The notes under the pieces are model-generated. The model was not told the origin of the DNA. It saw only the letters and a program-made list of their open reading frames with translations, and did not search any database. 64,000 nucleotides of DNA, taken from Pseudomonas sp. URMO17WK12:I2. Its GTDB lineage: Bacteria > Pseudomonadota > Gammaproteobacteria > Pseudomonadales > Pseudomonadaceae. This document shows positions 8,818 to 18,879 of this stretch, one piece after another. The translations under genes and the position numbers were made by a program. The DNA lies in assembly GCF_003253735.1 (NCBI RefSeq), contig NZ_QKYW01000010.1, positions 62,001 through 126,000 of the forward strand, given 5' to 3'. How positions within the stretch are numbered: the stretch's first letter is position 1; each line of letters opens with the position of its first letter.

Positions 8818-9989
8818 CAGAACGCCGCCTCCCACGCAGTGCGGCCAATGACCGGGCGCGGCAGCTCGGGCAGAGCAAGGTGAGCCGCCGGGCGAATGCC
8901 GTCGCGCTCGAGATTGCTCAGCACGCGATCGGCGAAGTCCGGCGCCAGGGCCAGCTTGGTCGGCCAGCCGACCAGCAGGGCGCCCTGGTCGCTCAAGAAG
9001 GCATTGTCCGGGCGCACCAGGCCGCTTTGCGCGGGCTCCGCACGCTCGACCCGCAAGGTCGCCCACTGGGCTGTGGACAAGTCGATCCATGGCAGCAACT
9101 GGCTGAGCTCCTTGCGCGCCGCGTCGATCTGCGCGGCTTCGTCGCGCGCCACGCCGTCGGCTTCGGCCAGGTCGCCGCCCAGGTACCAGACCCACTCGCC
9201 ATCGGCGCTCGGGTGGCTGGTGACGGTGACCCGCGGTTTTGGCCCCCCGCCCAGGCAGTGGGCGTACAGCGGCTTCAGGCTGGGGCCCTTGACCATCACC
9301 ATATGCAGCGGGCGAAGCTGCTGGGCCGGTTGGGGAACGTCGAGGCTGGCCAGCAGGTCGGCATTGCCGCGGCCGGCGCTGAGCACGATGCGTTGGGCGC
9401 GGATCTCGCGACCGTCAACGCGCAGGCCAACCAGTTGGCCGTTTTCGTGCAGCGGTTGGATGTGGTCGGCAGCCAGCAGGCTGTCACCGGCAAGCTCGGC
9501 CAGGCGGGCGATCAGGCTGGGTACGTCGACCACCAGTTCGGCCAGGCGGTAGACCTTGCCCTTGAATTTCGGGTTCTGCAGGGCGGGCGGTAGCTGCTCG
9601 CCCTTGACCTGGTCGACGCGGCCGCGCACCGCCTTGCTGGCGAAGAAGCTGGTCAGGTTGCCGGCCAGGGTGCCCGGCGACCACAGGTAATGGGCATCGG
9701 AAAGCAGGCGCACCCCGGACAGATCCAGCTCGCCGCAGCCATCCAGGGCCTCGCGCCAGCGTCGTGGCATGTCCGCGATGGCTTCCGAGGCGCCGCTCAG
9801 GGCGCCGTGCAGGGCGTACTTGGCGCCGCCGTGGATGATGCCCTGGGATTTGACGCTCTGACCGCCGCCCAGGCTTTCACGCTCCACCAGCAGCGTGGCG
9901 TAGCCCCTGGCGCGCAGGCGCGCATTCAGCCACAGGCCGGCGACACCGCCGCCGACGATCAGGACGTCTGTGCTCAGAGTTGGGGACAT
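8817..9989 (-). CDS. FAD-dependent oxidoreductase (DAO family)
   Basis: A 390-residue flavoprotein. The N-terminal dinucleotide fold is clear (DVLIVGGGVAGLWLNARL), followed by a glycerol-3-phosphate dehydrogenase/D-amino-acid-oxidase-like body with GGGQSVKSQGIIHGG at about 41-55, where FAD and substrate usually meet. There is no signal peptide, so the enzyme is cytoplasmic. It is translationally coupled to the aldo/keto reductase that follows. The substrate cannot be inferred; a 2-hydroxy acid or amine is typical of the family. Confidence 0.85.
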   Translation of the reverse strand: MSPTLSTDVLIVGGGVAGLWLNARLRARGYATLLVERESLGGGQSVKSQGIIHGGAKYALHGALSGASEAIADMPRRWREALDGCGELDLSGVRLLSDAHYLWSPGTLAGNLTSFFASKAVRGRVDQVKGEQLPPALQNPKFKGKVYRLAELVVDVPSLIARLAELAGDSLLAADHIQPLHENGQLVGLRVDGREIRAQRIVLSAGRGNADLLASLDVPQPAQQLRPLHMVMVKGPSLKPLYAHCLGGGPKPRVTVTSHPSADGEWVWYLGGDLAEADGVARDEAAQIDAARKELSQLLPWIDLSTAQWATLRVERAEPAQSGLVRPDNAFLSDQGALLVGWPTKLALAPDFADRVLSNLERDGIRPAAHLALPELPRPVIGRTAWEAAF

Positions 9990-10028
9990 GCGGGCGCCTC
10001 TCAGAAAAACAGCTGCGCAGTATAACGC

Positions 10029-10361
10029 TCAGTGGCCGGTAACGCGGGAGAACAGCTGGATCACCACCACGCCGCTGACGATCAGGCCCATGCCCAGCAC
10101 CGCGGGCAGGTCGGGCTTCTGGTCGTAGACGAACATCGCCGCGATGCTCACCAGCACGATGCCCAGCCCGGCCCAGATGGCGTAGGCGATGCCCACGGGA
10201 ATGGCGCGTACGACCAGGATCAGCATCCAGAACGCGATGCTGTAACCGACGATCACCAACAACAGTGGCAGCGGTTTGTTGAGCCCGTCGACCGCCTTCA
10301 TGGAGGTGGTTGCGATCACTTCTGCGGCAATCGCCAGCGCGAGATAGAGATAACCATTCAT
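10029..10361 (-). CDS. Small multidrug resistance (SMR/EmrE-type) transporter
   Basis: A 110-residue inner-membrane protein with four hydrophobic helices, the standard SMR length. The essential membrane Glu lies in helix 1 (LAIAAEVIATTSMK, about residue 14), and the helix 3 segment GIAYAIWAGLG is the typical EmrE signature. It should work as a dimer exchanging protons for cationic compounds. I prefer the ATG at 10361 over an in-frame GTG 3 codons earlier because AGGAG lies 9 nt upstream. It is divergent from a LysR gene that could control it. Confidence 0.88.
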   Translation of the reverse strand: MNGYLYLALAIAAEVIATTSMKAVDGLNKPLPLLLVIVGYSIAFWMLILVVRAIPVGIAYAIWAGLGIVLVSIAAMFVYDQKPDLPAVLGMGLIVSGVVVIQLFSRVTGH

Positions 10362-10410
10362 CGGCAGCACTCCTCTTAACAGGCCTGCAATTTTACCGGT
10401 GCTGGTTGTT

Positions 10411-10446
10411 AGGTAAACTGATTACCTATCTGTATGGGAGATAGGT
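10411..10446. promoter_or_regulatory. Inverted repeats in the SMR/LysR divergent region
   Basis: Two overlapping dyads are visible: AGGTAA-N5-TTACCT at 10411-10427, and ACCTATCT-N7-AGATAGGT at 10424-10446. The second is perfect over 8 bp and ends one base before the LysR GTG start, overlapping its ribosome binding region. This layout suits autorepression by the LysR protein or an mRNA hairpin. It is inferred from symmetry only. Confidence 0.5.
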
Positions 10447-10447
10447 T

Positions 10448-11335
10448 GTGCGCTGGAGTCTTGAACAACTGGAAATCTTCGTGGCGGTGGCCGAGGGCCA
10501 TTCGTTTTCCGCCGTGGCCCGGCGGCAGGGTCGCGTGCAGTCCGCGGTCAGCACGGCGGTGGCGGCTCTGGAGGACGATCTCGGGGTGCGTCTGTTCGAG
10601 CGCAGCAGCGGCCGCCAGCCCCGCTTGACCGACGCCGGGCTGGCCTTATTGGAAGAAGCCCGCGAGCTGCTGCGCCAGTGCGAGCGGCTGGAGGGGCGGG
10701 CGCTCGGCCTGGCCCAGGGCGAAGAAGCCTGCCTGCGGCTCGCCCAGGACGAGGCCTTGCCGCTGCCGCCCGTGCTCGACAGCCTGGAGGGTTTGGCGCG
10801 CGCCTTTCCCGGTGTAGAGGTGCAGATGACCAGTGGCGGGCAAGGCGTGGTGGCGCGGCGGCTGATCGAGCGGCGCGCCGACCTCGGCCTGCTGTTTCAC
10901 CACGAAGGCATGCCGGCGGAGCTCGAGCGTCGGCGCCTGGGCATGGTGGAAATGGTCATGGTCTGCGGCGCCGGTCATCCGCTGGCCCAGGCCGGTGCGG
11001 TTGGGCGTCGCGAGCTGGCGCGCCACCGTCAACTGCTGATCAGCCTGCAGGACACTCAGTACCCCGGTAACGAACGGATCAGCCCATCGGCCTGGCATGC
11101 GGACAGCTTCTATTCGATGGCCGAGCTGCTGATGCGCAACCTGGGTTGGGCCTGCCTGCCGCGGCATGTGGCGCAGTATCCGACGTATCAAGGGCACCTG
11201 GTGGAACTATGTAGCGACTGGATCGCGCCACCCCTGCCGCTGGAGCTGGTATTTCGCCGCGATGAAGCGCTGGGGCCGGCCGCCCAATGGTTGGCCGGCT
11301 CGCTGGCCGAGCGCTTGCAGGTCCTCAAGGCATGA
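10448..11335 (+). CDS. LysR-family transcriptional regulator
   Basis: A 295-residue LysR protein. The N-terminal winged helix-turn-helix covers about residues 1-60 (WSLEQLEIFVAVAEGHSF through QSAVSTAVAALEDDLGVRLFER), followed by a coiled linker and a periplasmic-binding-protein-like effector domain. The start is GTG at 10448 with GGGAG about 7 nt upstream. Divergence from the SMR pump suggests it regulates that gene and itself. The effector is unknown. Confidence 0.87.
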   Translation: MRWSLEQLEIFVAVAEGHSFSAVARRQGRVQSAVSTAVAALEDDLGVRLFERSSGRQPRLTDAGLALLEEARELLRQCERLEGRALGLAQGEEACLRLAQDEALPLPPVLDSLEGLARAFPGVEVQMTSGGQGVVARRLIERRADLGLLFHHEGMPAELERRRLGMVEMVMVCGAGHPLAQAGAVGRRELARHRQLLISLQDTQYPGNERISPSAWHADSFYSMAELLMRNLGWACLPRHVAQYPTYQGHLVELCSDWIAPPLPLELVFRRDEALGPAAQWLAGSLAERLQVLKA

Positions 11336-11392
11336 GCGCCGGTCCATGGCGCGACTTGTGCTGCTCCGCCGGCAACCCTAAGCTTCGCCGCC

Positions 11393-12673
11393 ATGAACCG
11401 ACATCTCTATAGCCTGCTGTTTCACCTCTGTCTTCCGCTGATCGGCCTGCGCCTGGCCTGGCGTGCCTGGCGCGCGCCGGCTTACACCAAGCGCGTTGGT
11501 GAGCGCTTTGCGCTGCTGCCGCCACTGCGTCCCGGTGGCATCTGGGTGCATGCCGTGTCGGTGGGTGAAAGCATCGCCGCCGCGCCGCTGGTGCGCGAGC
11601 TGCTGGCACGCTACCCGGACCTGCCGATCACCCTGACCTGCATGACGCCCACCGGTTCCGAGCGCATCCGCGCGCTGTTTCCCGCGGCGCAGTTCGCCGG
11701 CCGGGTGCAGCACTGCTATCTGCCCTATGACCTGCCCTGGGCTGCGGCGCGCTTTCTCAAGCAGGCGCAACCGAAGCTGGCGGTGATCATGGAGACCGAG
11801 CTGTGGCCCAACTACATCCACCAATGCGCCCTTCGCGGCATCCCGGTAGCGCTGGCCAATGGGCGGCTCTCCGCGCGTTCGGCCAAAGGCTATGGGCGCT
11901 TCGCCAAGCTGACGGCGCCGATGCTTGCCGAGTTGGATCTGCTCGCCGTGCAGAGCCAGGTCGAGGCTGAGCGCTTTATCGACCTGGGGGCGCGGCCCGC
12001 CGCTGTTGAGGTTACCGGTTCGATCAAGTTCGACCAGCAGGTGGATGCCGAGGTATCGGCTCGCGCCAGCGCGTTACGCGGGCAATGGCAGGCGCAACAG
12101 CGGCCCGTGTGGATCGCCGCCAGCACTCGCGAAGGTGAGGACGCGCTGGTGATCCAGGCGCACCGGCAGCTGCTCGCCAGCCAGCCGGATGCCTTGCTGA
12201 TCCTGGTGCCGCGCCACCTGGAGCGTTTCGACACGGCGGCGGCGCAGTTGCGTGAGGCAGGGCTGACCTTCGTACGGCGCTCGTCAGGCGAGGCGGTTGG
12301 CCCCCAGGTGCAGGTGCTGCTTGGCGACAGCATGGGCGAGTTGATGTTTCTCTACGCCCTGGCCGATATCGCCTTTGTCGGCGGCAGCCTGGTCGAGACC
12401 GGTGGCCATAACCCGCTGGAGCCTATCGCGCTGGGACTACCGGTGATCATGGGCCCGCACCGTTTCAACTTCCTGGAAATCACCGCGCAACTGCTCGAGC
12501 ACGGCGCGCTCTGCGAGGTGGCGGATGCCCACGCGTTGGGTGAGCAGGTAGCGTTGCTGTTGAGCGAGCCCGCAAGAGCGGCGGCTATGCGCGATGCCGG
12601 GCTGGCGGTGCTCAAGGCCAATCAGGGCGCGTTGAAGCGCCTGCTGGATGGGTTGGGAAGGCTGATCGGCTAG
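11393..12673 (+). CDS. waaA: 3-deoxy-D-manno-octulosonic acid (Kdo) transferase
   Basis: A 426-residue GT30 enzyme that adds Kdo residues to lipid IVA at the cytoplasmic face of the inner membrane. An N-terminal hydrophobic anchor (about 1-22) is followed by WVHAVSVGESIAA near 50-62, whose Glu is the family catalytic base. CMTPTGSE near 80-87 and GGSLVETGGHNPLEP near 318-332 form the CMP-Kdo site. Length and motifs match family members. It stands alone here, away from the hldE block, with a LysR gene upstream and a REP element downstream. Confidence 0.95.
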   Translation: MNRHLYSLLFHLCLPLIGLRLAWRAWRAPAYTKRVGERFALLPPLRPGGIWVHAVSVGESIAAAPLVRELLARYPDLPITLTCMTPTGSERIRALFPAAQFAGRVQHCYLPYDLPWAAARFLKQAQPKLAVIMETELWPNYIHQCALRGIPVALANGRLSARSAKGYGRFAKLTAPMLAELDLLAVQSQVEAERFIDLGARPAAVEVTGSIKFDQQVDAEVSARASALRGQWQAQQRPVWIAASTREGEDALVIQAHRQLLASQPDALLILVPRHLERFDTAAAQLREAGLTFVRRSSGEAVGPQVQVLLGDSMGELMFLYALADIAFVGGSLVETGGHNPLEPIALGLPVIMGPHRFNFLEITAQLLEHGALCEVADAHALGEQVALLLSEPARAAAMRDAGLAVLKANQGALKRLLDGLGRLIG

Positions 12674-12735
12674 GGGCGCCTCGCTAGCCCGGCAGTTGGC
12701 AGCAAAGTCGCGGCATCCGATATTGGTGTATCCCT

Positions 12736-12783
12736 GTGGGAGCGGGCCACGCCCGCGATTTCGCGCGCATGGCGCGCTCCCAC
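12736..12783. repeat. REP element, short type (waaA-tolC gap)
   Basis: A 48-bp unit whose 9-bp ends pair (GTGGGAGCG with CGCTCCCAC) and enclose two perfect small hairpins, GCGGGC-CAC-GCCCGC and GCGCGC-ATG-GCGCGC. It lies between the convergent waaA and tolC genes and may help end transcription. It belongs to the same family as copies near 41.2, 41.4, 46.5, 46.7, 56.8, 56.9 and 60.0 kb. Confidence 0.85.
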
Positions 12784-12834
12784 CTGGCTGCTTAACAGGT
12801 GCCTCTGTACTCCTTGTCCTGATTGTCCGCCTGC

Positions 12835-14265
12835 TTACTCGCCTTGCAGCCGCGCTTCGCCCGCCTTGGCCAGGTCCGTGGGCAGGAAGTCGCGATCCGG
12901 GTTGTAGTCCGGCTTCAGGTAGGCGCCCAGCGCTTCGAGGTCGGCGGGGCTGAGGGTGCCGGCGGCCTGCTTCAGACGCAGGTTGTTGAGGATGTAGTCG
13001 TAGCGCGCGTCGTTGTAGTTGCGCACGGCGCTGTACAGCTGGCGCTGGGCATCGAGCACGTCGACGATGTTGCGGGTGCCGACCTGGTAACCGATTTCCG
13101 TGGCTTCCAGTGCGCTCTGGTTGGAGATGATCGACTGGCGGCGCGCCTGCACGGTTTCCACGTCGGTATTCACCGCCCGATACAGGTTGCGGGTGTTCTG
13201 CACCACCTCGCGGCGCAGCCCTTCGCGGCGCTGCTCGGACTGGCTGAGGCGCTGGTACGCCTCGCGCGCTTGCGAACTGGTCAGGCCGCCGCTGTACAGC
13301 GGGATGTTCAGCTCCAGGCCGATGGTGCGCTGCGATACGTCGCTGCCATAGCTCTGCCCGGTGTAGTTGGGGTTGCTCAGGCCAAAGGCGTCGTTGTCGC
13401 CGCGCTGGTAGCTGGCCACTGCGTCGAGGGTCGGTGCATGGCCGGCCTTGCGCTGGCGCAGGGTTTCCTCGGCGGCATCCACCGCGAAGTTGCTGGCCTG
13501 CAGGTTGAGGTTCTGGGCCGCGGCGGTATTCACCCAGGCGGTGGCGTCGTTGGGCATCGGGGTGAGAATCGGCAGGCTGTGCTGAATGCCTTCGACGCTG
13601 CGGTATTCGCGGTTGGTCAGGGTGATCAGCGCCTCGAAGGCGTCTTCGACCTGACGCTGGGCGATGATGCGATTGGCCCGCGCGGTATCGAAACCGGCCT
13701 GGGCCTGCAGCACGTCGGTCTTGTCCGACAGGCCGACGTCGAAGCGCTCGTTGGCCTGGTCGAGCTGGCGGTTGAAGGCGGCTTCCTCGGCCTTGGTCGA
13801 GGCCAGATTGTCCTGGGCACGCAGCACCGAGAAGTAGGCCTCGGCACTCTGCAGGATCAGGTTCTGTTCGTTGGCGGACAGCTCCAGCGCCGCCTGCTCG
13901 CTGACCGCCTCGGCAGCCTGCAGCTGGAACCAGCGGTCGGCACGAAACAGTGGCTGGCTGAGGTTGGCCTGGTACACGGTGGCGCTACGCGACTGGGTAG
14001 CGGCGGGTTGTTCCAGGGCGGTGCGCGTGTCTTGCACCTGGGCACCGGCGCTGAGGTTCGGCAGCAGGCCGGCGCGGGCCTGGGGCACGCCTTCGCGACG
14101 CGCCTGATAGTCGGCGCGGGCGGCGGCCAGGTCGGCATTGTTGGCAGCGGCTTCCTGGTACACCGACATCAAATCGGTGCGCACCGACAACGGCGCGGGG
14201 TCCGCCCAGGCCGTGGCGGTTGAAGTGGCGGTCACGGCAACGGCCAGGGAGAGTCTGCGCAGCAT
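12835..14265 (-). CDS. tolC: TolC family outer-membrane channel protein
   Basis: A 476-residue outer-membrane efflux protein. A signal peptide ends near residue 21 (TATAWA-DP). Two repeated outer-membrane-factor halves follow, with long amphipathic helices rich in Ala, Gln and Glu, and the QEAYQRLSQSEQRREGLRRE region in the second half. TolC trimers form the exit duct for tripartite efflux pumps and type I secretion. No partner membrane-fusion or inner-membrane component is nearby, as for the stand-alone tolC beside thiC in P. aeruginosa. A slightly longer upstream reading is possible, but the signal peptide supports this start. Confidence 0.92.
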   Translation of the reverse strand: MLRRLSLAVAVTATSTATAWADPAPLSVRTDLMSVYQEAAANNADLAAARADYQARREGVPQARAGLLPNLSAGAQVQDTRTALEQPAATQSRSATVYQANLSQPLFRADRWFQLQAAEAVSEQAALELSANEQNLILQSAEAYFSVLRAQDNLASTKAEEAAFNRQLDQANERFDVGLSDKTDVLQAQAGFDTARANRIIAQRQVEDAFEALITLTNREYRSVEGIQHSLPILTPMPNDATAWVNTAAAQNLNLQASNFAVDAAEETLRQRKAGHAPTLDAVASYQRGDNDAFGLSNPNYTGQSYGSDVSQRTIGLELNIPLYSGGLTSSQAREAYQRLSQSEQRREGLRREVVQNTRNLYRAVNTDVETVQARRQSIISNQSALEATEIGYQVGTRNIVDVLDAQRQLYSAVRNYNDARYDYILNNLRLKQAAGTLSPADLEALGAYLKPDYNPDRDFLPTDLAKAGEARLQGE

Positions 14266-14409
14266 GTCGGTGAATCCTAGAGGGGCAGTAGCAGGCGAGA
14301 CTAAGCCCGGTCATCGGGGTGGTCAAGGCGCGGGGCGGGCGGCCACCATGCGACCAGCGGGTCGGCTTTGCATTGCTGCCGCCGACAGCTGCCAGTAGAC
14401 TGGCCAGGT

Positions 14410-14501
14410 TCTTGTCGGGGTGCCTCGAATCGGAGGCTGAGATCGGAGAGTTCCGGATCCCGTTGAACCTGATCAGGTTAAGGCCTGCGTAGGGAACAAG
14501 A
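14410..14501 (+). ncRNA. TPP (THI-box) riboswitch of thiC
   Basis: The conserved thiamine pyrophosphate aptamer is readable in order: the left P1/P2 strand TCGGGGTGCC near 14415, GGCTGAGA at about 14435-14442, a variable P3 region, then the core TTGAACCTGATCAGG followed by GCGTAGGGAACAAG. It lies upstream of thiC and should lower thiC expression when TPP is plentiful. A small hairpin (AGAGGT-ATCC-ACCTCT, 14499-14514) abuts its 3' end. The distance to the thiC start, about 320 nt, is long because a repeat element is inserted between them. Confidence 0.95.
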
Positions 14502-14515
14502 GGTATCCACCTCTA

Positions 14516-14655
14516 CAGATCGTTTAAAAACGTAGGCGAGGCAGCCAGCGCAAGGCAAAAAGTGGCGAAAAAGCGGAGTGTACGAGTAGTACATGAGCAT
14601 TTTGAGCCGATTTTTAACGCCGCGATGGCAACGCAGATAGTTTTTCAGCGACCTG
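14516..14655. mobile_element. MITE-like non-coding element in the thiC leader
   Basis: A 140-bp block with imperfect terminal inverted repeats: the left end CAGATCGTTTAAAAAC matches the reverse complement of the right end, CAGGTCGCTGAAAAAC, at 13 of 16 positions. The interior is AT-richer than its surroundings and has no convincing gene. No target-site duplication is clear. It sits just after the TPP aptamer and so is transcribed with the thiC leader. I see no second copy in this window; a genome search would decide whether it is a family. Confidence 0.6.
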
Positions 14656-14670
14656 CATGGTGGATTCCCC

Positions 14671-14690
14671 CACACCACACTCGTGGTGTG
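14671..14690 (+). other. Strong hairpin in thiC 5' leader
   Basis: CACACCAC-ACTC-GTGGTGTG forms a perfect 8-bp stem with a 4-nt loop, about 130 nt before the thiC start. It is followed by GC-rich sequence rather than a T-run, so it is not a standard intrinsic terminator. It may be part of the riboswitch expression platform or only a leader structure. Confidence 0.45.
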
Positions 14691-14821
14691 CCCGCGCCCT
14701 GGCTGTTTGATCATGCCGGCGCTCTTCAAGACTCCTGCATGCTCGAATAGTCTCGGCTCGGCGTTGCTTCATCGCGTGTGTCCGTCAGGTTCTCCCCGAC
14801 ATTCAGCCGAGGAGCCAACCG

Positions 14822-16723
<1,902 letters not shown>

Positions 16724-16731
16724 AACCTCAA

Positions 16732-16761
16732 CCGCATGCGCGACCTGTATTGCGCATGCGG
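16732..16761. terminator. Hairpin between convergent thiC and lipoprotein gene
   Basis: A perfect 10-bp stem, CCGCATGCGC paired with GCGCATGCGG around a 10-nt loop, begins 8 bases after the thiC stop. The T-run after it is poor, so it may terminate weakly or mainly protect the 3' end. Confidence 0.6.
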
Positions 16762-16775
16762 CTGATTACCCCTCT

Positions 16776-17531
16776 TTAGCGCGTTGCGCCGGGCATATAC
16801 GCCGGGCGCAGGATGCCCTGCAGCTGGCTGTAGGGGATGAGGATTTCCGGATGGCCGTCGGAGTAGGGCGCCAGGCGCGCGACGTCGTACTTGAGCATCA
16901 CCGCATTGGGGTTCAGGGCGATGTTGGCGGTGCGCTCGAACGGCCAGGTCTTGCGGTATTCCACGTCGTTGCCGTGGCCCTGGGCGATCAGCCAGGCCTG
17001 GTGGGCACGCTGAGCGATCTGCCAGAAAGCCGCTTCCTCGCCGGGCACCAGCATGTCCTGCAGGCTCAGTACCTTGTTCTGCTCGCGGTCATAGTTGAGG
17101 TAGGTGCGCCCGGGCACGCCGTGGGCGCCGCCGATGAAGTGATAGCTGGACAGCTCGATCACCACCAATTGGTCATGCTGGCTGAGTACCTTGGCCTGCA
17201 GGTAGCTGGCCCAGCCCGGTTTGCCGTTGGCAAGGAACTCGCGCTCGTGTTCGGCCAGCGATGCCGGCCGGCTGCCGGTGGCGGCTTTCACCAGGTCAAG
17301 CAGGGTCGCCTCTATGCGCGCATTGAGCTCGGGCTGACCGGTTACCTCCTGCAGTTCCACGTTGACCAGCGGGCAGTCCTGGGCGGTGCAGTCAGCTGGT
17401 TTGTGCTCCCATTTTTCGTGGGTAGTGGCCACCCCCGCTGGGGTATCGGGTTTGGACAGGCTCTGGCAGGCGCCAAGCAGCAGGGCGAAGCCGAGGATGG
17501 TGGCGAGGCGGGCAATGCTGGAGATCTTCAT
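16776..17531 (-). CDS. DUF3298/RsiV-type lipoprotein
   Basis: A 251-residue predicted lipoprotein. The signal peptide ends in a lipobox (LLGAC, Cys near residue 22), so the mature protein should be lipid-anchored on the periplasmic side. The body carries the DUF3298-type region, with features such as SSYHFIGGAHGVPGRTYLNYD at about 130-150 and a C-terminal EILIPYSQLQGIL. Related domains occur in RsiV-type anti-sigma factors and PdaC-like proteins, but no such role is shown here. It corresponds in position to P. aeruginosa PA4972, and is divergent from nudF. Confidence 0.72.
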   Translation of the reverse strand: MKISSIARLATILGFALLLGACQSLSKPDTPAGVATTHEKWEHKPADCTAQDCPLVNVELQEVTGQPELNARIEATLLDLVKAATGSRPASLAEHEREFLANGKPGWASYLQAKVLSQHDQLVVIELSSYHFIGGAHGVPGRTYLNYDREQNKVLSLQDMLVPGEEAAFWQIAQRAHQAWLIAQGHGNDVEYRKTWPFERTANIALNPNAVMLKYDVARLAPYSDGHPEILIPYSQLQGILRPAYMPGATR

Positions 17532-17704
17532 GCAGGAAAAAGCCGTTGGCAGAGGACGGGCGTTCGACTGCCTGATGGCAGGGGAGTTCGCGATTATTCG
17601 CCAATGCGCGCGGATCGGCCAGGCTTTCGCGGCGTCGCTTGCGGGAGAGCCTTAACAGCCCCTAGGATGGGCTCAATGTATGCAGATCAACGAGAGACCA
17701 GCAG

Positions 17705-18322
17705 ATGACCGAAACCTTCAACCCCGGCCCGGACGCGGTGGAAATCATCGAGCGTGAGGAATGCTTCCGCGGCTTCTACCGCCTGGATCGCTTTCACCTG
17801 CGCCATCGGCAGTTTTCCGGCGAGATGGGCCCGGTGCTGCGTCGCGAGCTGTTCATTCGTCACGATGCCGTGTGCGTGCTGCCTTACGACGCGGTGACCG
17901 ACACCGTGGTGCTGATCGAGCAGTTCCGCGTTGGCGCCATGCACAAGGCCACCAACCCCTGGCTGGTGGAGCTGGTGGCCGGGCTGATCGACAAGAACGA
18001 GGAGCCGGACGAAGTCGCCCTGCGCGAGGCCGAAGAGGAGGCCGGGCTGGCGCTCACCTCCTTGTGGCCAATCACCCGCTACTTCCCGTCGCCAGGTGGT
18101 TCCGACGAATTCGTGCATCTGTTCCTCGGCCGCTGCAGCAGTGCCGGCGTGGGCGGTGTGCATGGCCTGGAAGAAGAGGGCGAAGACATCCGCGTGCAGG
18201 TGTGGCCTTTCGAGGACGCCCTGCAGGCGGTCAAGGACGGACAGATCAACAATGCGGCGAGCATCATCGCCCTGCAGTGGCTGGCGCTCAATCGCGCCGA
18301 GGTCAGGGGCCTATGGGGGTAA
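17705..18322 (+). CDS. nudF: ADP-ribose pyrophosphatase (Nudix)
   Basis: A 205-residue Nudix hydrolase that splits ADP-ribose into AMP and ribose 5-phosphate. A complete Nudix box is present near residues 97-119: G-x5-E-x7-REAEEEAGL, ending in the metal-binding Glu residues. The preceding AVCVLPYDAVTDTVVLIEQFR segment matches the ADPRase subfamily. The next gene (yqiB-like) starts inside its last codons, and cpdA and yqiA follow. This order matches E. coli nudF-yqiB-cpdA-yqiA-parE. Confidence 0.93.
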   Translation: MTETFNPGPDAVEIIEREECFRGFYRLDRFHLRHRQFSGEMGPVLRRELFIRHDAVCVLPYDAVTDTVVLIEQFRVGAMHKATNPWLVELVAGLIDKNEEPDEVALREAEEEAGLALTSLWPITRYFPSPGGSDEFVHLFLGRCSSAGVGGVHGLEEEGEDIRVQVWPFEDALQAVKDGQINNAASIIALQWLALNRAEVRGLWG

Positions 18323-18765
18323 ATCTGCTGCGCGAGCGCTATCGGGTCGACCTGATCGAGCTGCAGGCGGCTTGCGAAGCCAATTACGCACGGCTGATGC
18401 GCCTGCTGCCAGGCATGCGTGAGGCCCAGGGCGCGCGGCGCGTCGCCCTCAGCCAGGGCGAGCGGCAGCTTGGCGTGCTGGCGCTGGAAGTGGTGGAGAG
18501 CTGCCCTTACACCTCCACGGTGCAAGTGCGCCAGGAGCACAGCCTGCCATGGTTGCCGGTGCCGCAACTGGAAGTGCGCGTCTACCACGACGCGCGTATG
18601 GCCGAAGTCACCGGTGCCCAGAGCGCCCGGCGCTTTCGTGGTATCTACCCCTATCCCAATGCCGCCATGCACCAGCCAGACGAGAAAACCCAGCTCAACG
18701 TGTTTCTCGGCGAATGGTTGAGCCACTGCCTGGCCTGCGGACACGAAACCGAACCGCTGCTATGA
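18313..18765 (+). CDS. yqiB: YqiB-like DUF1249 protein
   Basis: A 150-residue soluble protein of unknown function in the DUF1249 family. The N-terminus YRVDLIELQAACEANYARLMRLLPG and the segment LEVRVYHDARMAEVTGAQ are typical. The ATG at 18313 lies 10 nt inside nudF, so translation is coupled. Its fixed place between nudF and cpdA in many gammaproteobacteria suggests a linked nucleotide-related role, but no reaction is known. Confidence 0.85.
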   Translation: MGVNLLRERYRVDLIELQAACEANYARLMRLLPGMREAQGARRVALSQGERQLGVLALEVVESCPYTSTVQVRQEHSLPWLPVPQLEVRVYHDARMAEVTGAQSARRFRGIYPYPNAAMHQPDEKTQLNVFLGEWLSHCLACGHETEPLL

Positions 18766-18879
18766 TTGATGGCCTTTGGCCATGAAAATGCGTCGGATTT
18801 CTGTGAACCAGTGCGTGTTTGCGGGTTTACCGGCTCGCCTGCCGATTCCATAATTCGCATTCACTCAAGGAGAAGCACC

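Noticed and set aside
12823..14223. A 466-codon frame opposite tolC, rich in Gly and Val
   Set aside because: tolC has a signal peptide and typical repeats; the opposite frame has no domain and no ribosome site.
14478..14729. An 83-codon minus-strand frame across the MITE-like block
   Set aside because: It crosses the riboswitch core and repeat ends and has no ribosome site or known similarity.
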